Positions 60,169 to 64,000 of a stretch of DNA of 64,000 nucleotides are shown here, piece after piece; the stretch's first letter is position 1; each line of letters opens with the position of its first letter. The notes under the pieces are model-generated. The model saw nothing but the letters and a program-made list of their open reading frames with translations. It had not been told where the DNA came from and did not search any database. Origin of the DNA: Luteibacter pinisoli (lineage in GTDB: Bacteria > Pseudomonadota > Gammaproteobacteria > Xanthomonadales > Rhodanobacteraceae). The position numbers and the translations under genes are program-made. Where the stretch lies: assembly GCF_006385595.1 (NCBI RefSeq), contig NZ_CP041046.1, positions 620,001 to 684,000 of the forward strand. The letters are read 5' to 3'.

Positions 60169-62418
60169 TTATCGCTGTGCCAGGTCGTAGCGGTCGAGGT
60201 TCATCACCTTGGCCCAGGCCGCGACGAAGTGGTTGACGAAGGTCTTCTCCGCGTCGTCCTGGGCATACACCTCAGACAGGGCGCGCAGCACCGAGTTGGA
60301 GCCGAATACCAGATCCACCCGGCTGGCCTTCCAGCGGGCCTTGCCGCCGGCGCGCTCCACACCCTCGAACGTATGGCGTTGCGGCGACGACGGCTTCCAC
60401 TCGTAACGCATGTCGAGCAGGTGGCGGAAGAAGTCGTTGGTGAGCTTGCCGGGGCGGTCGGTGAGGACGCCAGTGTTACTTCCATCCGTGTTGGCGCCAA
60501 GAACGCGCAGGCCGCCGACCAGAGCCGTCATTTCCGGGGCAGTCAGCGTGAGTCGCTGGGCCTGGTCGATGAGCAGGTGCTCGGACGGTACGCGGTAGTG
60601 ACCCTTCAGGTAGTTGCGGAAGCCATCGGACTTCGGCTCCATGGCCTCGAACGACTCGACGTCGGTCTGTTCCTGGGTCGCGTCGGTGCGGCCGGGTGAG
60701 AACGGCACGGTGACGTCATGGCCGGCATCCTTCGCCGCCTTTTCGATGGCGGCGCCACCGGCAAGCACGATCAGGTCCGCCAGCGAGACCGACTTGCCGC
60801 CGTTGCCAAACTCGCTGCGGATGCTCTCGAGCTTGCCGAGCACCTTCTGCAGCTGGGCCGGGTTGTTCGCGCCCCAGTCCTTCTGCGGTGCCAAACGGAT
60901 ACGTGCGCCGTTGGCGCCGCCGCGCTTGTCACCGCCGCGGAACGACGAGGCCGAGCCCCATGCCGTACTGACCAGTTCGGCCACGGACAGGCCCGAAGCC
61001 AGCACCTTCTCCTTGAGGACCTTCACGTCGGCATCGGATACCGGTGCATGGTTGGCCTTCGGGATCGGGTCCTGCCAGATCAGTTCTTCCGAGGGCACTT
61101 CCGGGCCGAGGTAGCGTGCACGCGGGCCCATGTCGCGATGGGTCAGCTTGAACCACGCGCGGGCGAAGGCGTCGGCGAACTGCTCCGGGTGCTCGAGGAA
61201 GCGGCGGGAGATCTTTTCGTAAGCCGGGTCCATGCGCAGCGACAGGTCGGTGGTCAGCATCGTCGGACGCTGCTTCTTGTCCTTGTCGAACGCGTGCGGG
61301 ACGTTGGCCTCGGCGTCCTTCGCTACCCACTGGTTCGCGCCGGCGGGGCTCTTGGTCAGCTCCCACTCGTGGCCGAACAGGTTTTCGAAGAAGAGGTTGC
61401 TCCAGCGCGTCGGCGTCTGCGTCCAGGTGACTTCCAGGCCGCTGGTGATCGCATCCGCGCCCACGCCGCTGCGCAGTTCATTGCGCCAGCCGAAACCCTG
61501 CTGCTCCAGGTAGCCGGCTTCCGGCTCGGCGAGGACGTTCTTCGCGTCACCGGCGCCATGGGTCTTGCCGAAGGAATGGCCGCCGGCGATGAGCGCCACG
61601 GTCTCTTCGTCATTCATGGCCATGCGCGCGAAGGTTTCGCGGATGTCGTGCGCCGCGGCGATCGGGTCCGGGTTGCCTTCGGGGCCTTCCGGGTTCACGT
61701 AGATCAGGCCCATCTGCACGGCGCCCAGCGGGTTCTCGAGATGACGGCCGCCTTCGGTGCGGTCTTCCTCGGTGCCATGCAGGTGCGGGTCGGCGACGAG
61801 CACGCCGTCGTCCTTGGGGGTGACCTTGCCGTAGCGGTGGTCGCCGCCCAGCCATTCGGTTTCCTTGCCCCAGTACACGTCCTGGTCGGGTTCCCAGGTG
61901 TCCTCGCGGCCGCCGGCGAAGCCGAAGGTCTTGAAGCCCATGCTTTCCAGGGCGACGTTGCCGGTGAGGATGAGCAGGTCGGCCCAGGAGATGCTGTTGC
62001 CGTACTTCTGCTTGATCGGCCAGAGCAGGCGGCGGGCCTTGTCGAGGCTGACGTTATCCGGCCAGCTATTGAGCGGGGCGAAGCGTTGCTGGCCGCGACC
62101 ACCGCCGCCACGGCCATCGCCGATGCGGTAGGTGCCGGCGCTGTGCCAGGCCATGCGGATAAAGAGGCCGCCGTAGTGGCCGAAGTCGGCCGGCCACCAG
62201 TCCTGCGAATCCGTCATCAGGGCTTCGAGGTCTTTCTTCAGCGCGGCGTAGTCGAGCTTCTTGAAAGCCTCGGCGTAATTAAAGTGGGTGTCGAGCGGGT
62301 TAGAGCGCGAGGAGTGCTGGTTGAGCAGATCGACTCGCAGCCGGTCGGGCCACCAGTCCTGGTTCGTCGTACCGCCGCCGGCGGCGTGGTTGAACGGGCA
62401 TTTCGCTTCGTCCGACAT
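60169..62418 (-). CDS. katG: Catalase-peroxidase KatG
   Basis: A 749-residue haem enzyme with catalase and peroxidase activities that removes H2O2. The distal haem site is FIRMAWHSAGTYR (Arg88, Trp91, His92); the Tyr of LIYVNPEGPEG and a later Met complete the Met-Tyr-Trp adduct expected for the family. The proximal motif GGHSFGKTHGAG (haem-ligand His) is present, and the C-terminal half is the degenerate duplicate. The ATG at 62418 follows AGGAGAGACGCA; the open frame extends about 190 bp further up without family sequence. It is divergent from the borosin-type methyltransferase gene. Confidence 0.97.
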   Translation of the reverse strand: MSDEAKCPFNHAAGGGTTNQDWWPDRLRVDLLNQHSSRSNPLDTHFNYAEAFKKLDYAALKKDLEALMTDSQDWWPADFGHYGGLFIRMAWHSAGTYRIGDGRGGGGRGQQRFAPLNSWPDNVSLDKARRLLWPIKQKYGNSISWADLLILTGNVALESMGFKTFGFAGGREDTWEPDQDVYWGKETEWLGGDHRYGKVTPKDDGVLVADPHLHGTEEDRTEGGRHLENPLGAVQMGLIYVNPEGPEGNPDPIAAAHDIRETFARMAMNDEETVALIAGGHSFGKTHGAGDAKNVLAEPEAGYLEQQGFGWRNELRSGVGADAITSGLEVTWTQTPTRWSNLFFENLFGHEWELTKSPAGANQWVAKDAEANVPHAFDKDKKQRPTMLTTDLSLRMDPAYEKISRRFLEHPEQFADAFARAWFKLTHRDMGPRARYLGPEVPSEELIWQDPIPKANHAPVSDADVKVLKEKVLASGLSVAELVSTAWGSASSFRGGDKRGGANGARIRLAPQKDWGANNPAQLQKVLGKLESIRSEFGNGGKSVSLADLIVLAGGAAIEKAAKDAGHDVTVPFSPGRTDATQEQTDVESFEAMEPKSDGFRNYLKGHYRVPSEHLLIDQAQRLTLTAPEMTALVGGLRVLGANTDGSNTGVLTDRPGKLTNDFFRHLLDMRYEWKPSSPQRHTFEGVERAGGKARWKASRVDLVFGSNSVLRALSEVYAQDDAEKTFVNHFVAAWAKVMNLDRYDLAQR

Positions 62419-62610
62419 TGCGTCTCTCCTGGTGGTTGGCTGCGTAAACGACGGCGGGCGCCGACGTCTCGTGACTAACGCAATAGGTGGATCATAGGTG
62501 TGACATGAACATTGCAGAAATTGATTGATTAGATCGGGTCCATCGGCTGCGCCTATCAAACAGCCGTTTAGGCACCTGTGTCGTGGCCGTTTTTGCCCTA
62601 CGATCCGCAC

Positions 62611-63447
62611 ATGACGACTTCGACCTCAGAAAAGACGCAGCGTGGCAGCCTGTCCGTCGTGGGCATGGGTATGACCCTCGGCTCGCACCTGACGCCCATC
62701 TCGCGCAGCTCGATCGAGCAGGCGGATGTGGTGTTTGCCGCCCTGTCGGACAACCTGGTGGAAGAGTGGCTCAAGCGCATGAACCCGGATATGCGCAGCC
62801 TGCAGGGTTACTACGCCGAGGGTAAGTCGCGGATGCAGACTTACCGGGAGTGGCTTGAGGTGATCATGGCCGAGGTCCGGGCAGGGAAGCGGGTGTGCGT
62901 CGTGTTCTATGGCCACCCCGGCATCTTCGCGTGGACGCCTCATATGGCCATCGAGACGGCCCGGGCGGAGGGCTTCGCAGCACATATGGAGGCGGGCGTC
63001 TCGTCCGAAGACTGCCTGTATGCCGACGTCGGCATCGACCCGGGCCGGTTCGGCTGCCAGCACTTCGAGGCCAGCCAGTTCATGCTTTACGACCGGCAGC
63101 TCGACAACGCCGGCTACGTGATCCTGTGGCAGGTGGGGCTGGTGGGTGATACCACGCTGGCCCGTTTGAGTCCCACGGGCGCCGCGTACAGGCAGGTCCT
63201 TGTCGACCGACTCCAGCGGGACTACCCCCTGGACCACGAGGTCATCGTTTACCGCTGCGCCACCTTGCCGATCGATGCCCCGCGGATCGACCGGGTGGCG
63301 CTCCGCGACCTGCCGGCCATCGAGGTGACGGTGGCGGACACGATCATCCTGCCCCCGGCCCGGGAAATGCGGCCGGTGCCCGAGGTCTGGGCCCGTGTGA
63401 AGGCCCTCGATGAAGAACAGATAGACCGTCACGCAACCGTGACATAA
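62611..63447 (+). CDS. Borosin-type peptide alpha-N-methyltransferase (SonM-like, TP-methylase fold)
   Basis: A 278-residue SAM-dependent enzyme of the tetrapyrrole-methylase superfamily. It resembles the stand-alone methyltransferases of split borosins (SonM of Shewanella, related to OphMA): SAM-loop LSVVGMGMTLG, SRSSIEQADVVF, the catalytic Tyr/Arg group in GYYAEGKSRMQTY (Tyr67/68, Arg74, Tyr78), YGHPGIFA (100-107), FEASQFM (152-158), ILWQ and YPLDHEVIVY. These enzymes methylate backbone amides of a partner precursor. Corrin and porphyrin pathway genes are absent here. The partner-like small gene follows after 50 bp. Start ATG 62611; divergent from katG. Confidence 0.85.
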   Translation: MTTSTSEKTQRGSLSVVGMGMTLGSHLTPISRSSIEQADVVFAALSDNLVEEWLKRMNPDMRSLQGYYAEGKSRMQTYREWLEVIMAEVRAGKRVCVVFYGHPGIFAWTPHMAIETARAEGFAAHMEAGVSSEDCLYADVGIDPGRFGCQHFEASQFMLYDRQLDNAGYVILWQVGLVGDTTLARLSPTGAAYRQVLVDRLQRDYPLDHEVIVYRCATLPIDAPRIDRVALRDLPAIEVTVADTIILPPAREMRPVPEVWARVKALDEEQIDRHATVT

Positions 63448-63497
63448 TCGACAGAACGCAAGGGGCAGGGGCCATCCGCGTTCCAGGGGAAAATAAG

Positions 63498-63812
63498 ATG
63501 TCCGATTCGATCGATCTGCTCGAAGCCGTCGGCCGTGACGCGTCGCTGCGTCGCCTGCCGCCGGATGAACTCGCCCGTCGCCTGAAGGAAGCCGGCGCGT
63601 CTGACGTACTCGCTTCGGCCGCCGTGCAGCAGGACAGTGCCGTGCTTTGCGAGGAATTCGGCGCCCGGTTCATGGGCCAGCCGAACTCCGGCAACCTGCC
63701 GTTCCGCGACGAGCCGCAGCCGTTCAAGGTCCCCTCCCCGGGCGAAACCGAGGAAGAGGGTGAACAGGACGGTGAGCAGCAGAGCCTGCCGGCGTCCTCC
63801 CAGGTCCACTGA
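63498..63812 (+). CDS. Putative split-borosin precursor / binding-domain protein (SonA-like)
   Basis: A 104-residue protein without signal peptide. Residues 3-56 are helical (IDLLEAVGRDASLRRLPPDE, LARRLKEAGAS, AAVQQDSAVLCEEFG), like the borosin-binding domain of SonA-type precursors that docks on the methyltransferase. The tail (57-104) is flexible: GQPNSGNLPFRDEPQPFKVP, an acidic Glu/Gln-rich stretch, and SLPASSQVH. It lacks the short hydrophobic core seen in SonA, so the modified residues are not obvious. AGGGG lies about 9 bp before the ATG. It probably forms an operon with the methyltransferase. Confidence 0.65.
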   Translation: MSDSIDLLEAVGRDASLRRLPPDELARRLKEAGASDVLASAAVQQDSAVLCEEFGARFMGQPNSGNLPFRDEPQPFKVPSPGETEEEGEQDGEQQSLPASSQVH

Positions 63813-63822
63813 GGGAACCCTC

Positions 63823-64000
63823 ATGGTCGCCATGCTCGGCCGACACGCAAGAACCTGGCTCGTAGGGGTCATCCTCGCGTGCTCGGCAGGGCAGGTTTGG
63901 GCTGAGGCGACGATCAAGGACGTCACGACGTTCCTTGATCAGGCCGAAGCCGTCCGCATGACGGACTCCGCTCGATACGCTGCGATGCTTACGCAGCTGC
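63823..64000 (+). CDS. Secreted protein, N-terminal part (cut by window end)
   Basis: The first 59 codons of a gene open to the window edge. A signal peptide is clear (TWLVGVILACSAGQVWA), and the mature start DVTTFLDQAEAVRMTDSARY resembles the beginning of TPR-containing, GGDEF-type membrane proteins common in this group; that is a guess from a short segment. It starts 10 bp after the precursor-like gene with a GAGGGAAC-like ribosome site, so it may be co-transcribed. Confidence 0.6.
   Translation, partial: MVAMLGRHARTWLVGVILACSAGQVWAEATIKDVTTFLDQAEAVRMTDSARYAAMLTQL

Noticed and set aside
62419..62610. N-terminal extension of katG by 64 codons
   Set aside because: No homology-like sequence, and the ATG at 62418 has a good ribosome site and the standard KatG N-terminus.
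62419..62610. Possible OxyR site between katG and the methyltransferase gene
   Set aside because: ATAG strings occur (for example ATAGGTGGATCATAG) but not in the ATAG-N7-CTAT arrangement required for an OxyR half-site.

Overview
The window is one contiguous stretch of a high-GC (about 65 %) gammaproteobacterial chromosome. Gene content and order point to the Xanthomonadales, most likely Rhodanobacteraceae (Luteibacter/Dyella-like): mrcA divergent from pilMNOPQ, a thiS-thiG-trmB cluster, a class A PBP1a, an Oar-type TonB-dependent receptor and a GGM-tailed GroEL. The genus is inferred from protein flavour, not proven. Coding density is high and most operons have 1-4 bp overlaps.

Layout. 1-6.6 kb: the 3' end of groEL, an LTA-synthase-like phosphoglycerol transferase, glnE and a nucleoside hydrolase. 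6.6-8.5 kb: rpmE2 and gltA, each with its own promoter or terminator signals. 8.5-9.2 kb: a gene-free block with two long inverted copies of an intergenic repeat. 9.2-18 kb: a conserved hypothetical gene, mrcA, and the complete type IV pilus alignment operon pilMNOPQ. 18-25 kb: a MoxR/DUF58/BatA/BatB-TPR/BatD operon, facing a macrodomain gene. 25.6-30.5 kb: a MarR regulator followed by an RND adaptor-permease pair. 30.5-39.3 kb: an M28 peptidase, a two-component system, a small acidic secreted protein, an AraC regulator, a TonB receptor and mscL. 39.4-44.7 kb: an FAH-family enzyme and a MacA/MacB-type export operon (adaptor, ATPase, two permeases). 44.7-53.9 kb: a DMT transporter, a regulator-methyltransferase fusion, a Rieske protein, an SLC13 carrier, poxB, trmB, thiG, thiS and a Gly-rich secreted protein.

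A tRNA-Gly(CCC) at 54.03 kb starts an accessory-looking segment (to about 56.8 kb) with lower GC. It holds an orphan HipB-like repressor followed by a decayed hipA remnant, a secreted hydrolase, a small unknown gene, and a gene-free stretch with three tandem hairpins and a 24-bp palindrome. From 56.8 to 62.4 kb come a YccF protein, a stand-alone M35-propeptide-like protein, a VapBC-type toxin-antitoxin pair with a clear operator dyad, a tiny secreted peptide, a MASE1-only membrane protein and katG.

The most unusual system is at the right end (62,611-63,812): a tetrapyrrole-methylase-fold protein closely resembling the SonM-type backbone N-methyltransferases of split borosin RiPP pathways, followed 50 bp later by a small helical, precursor-like protein. 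The next gene, a secreted protein, runs off the window.
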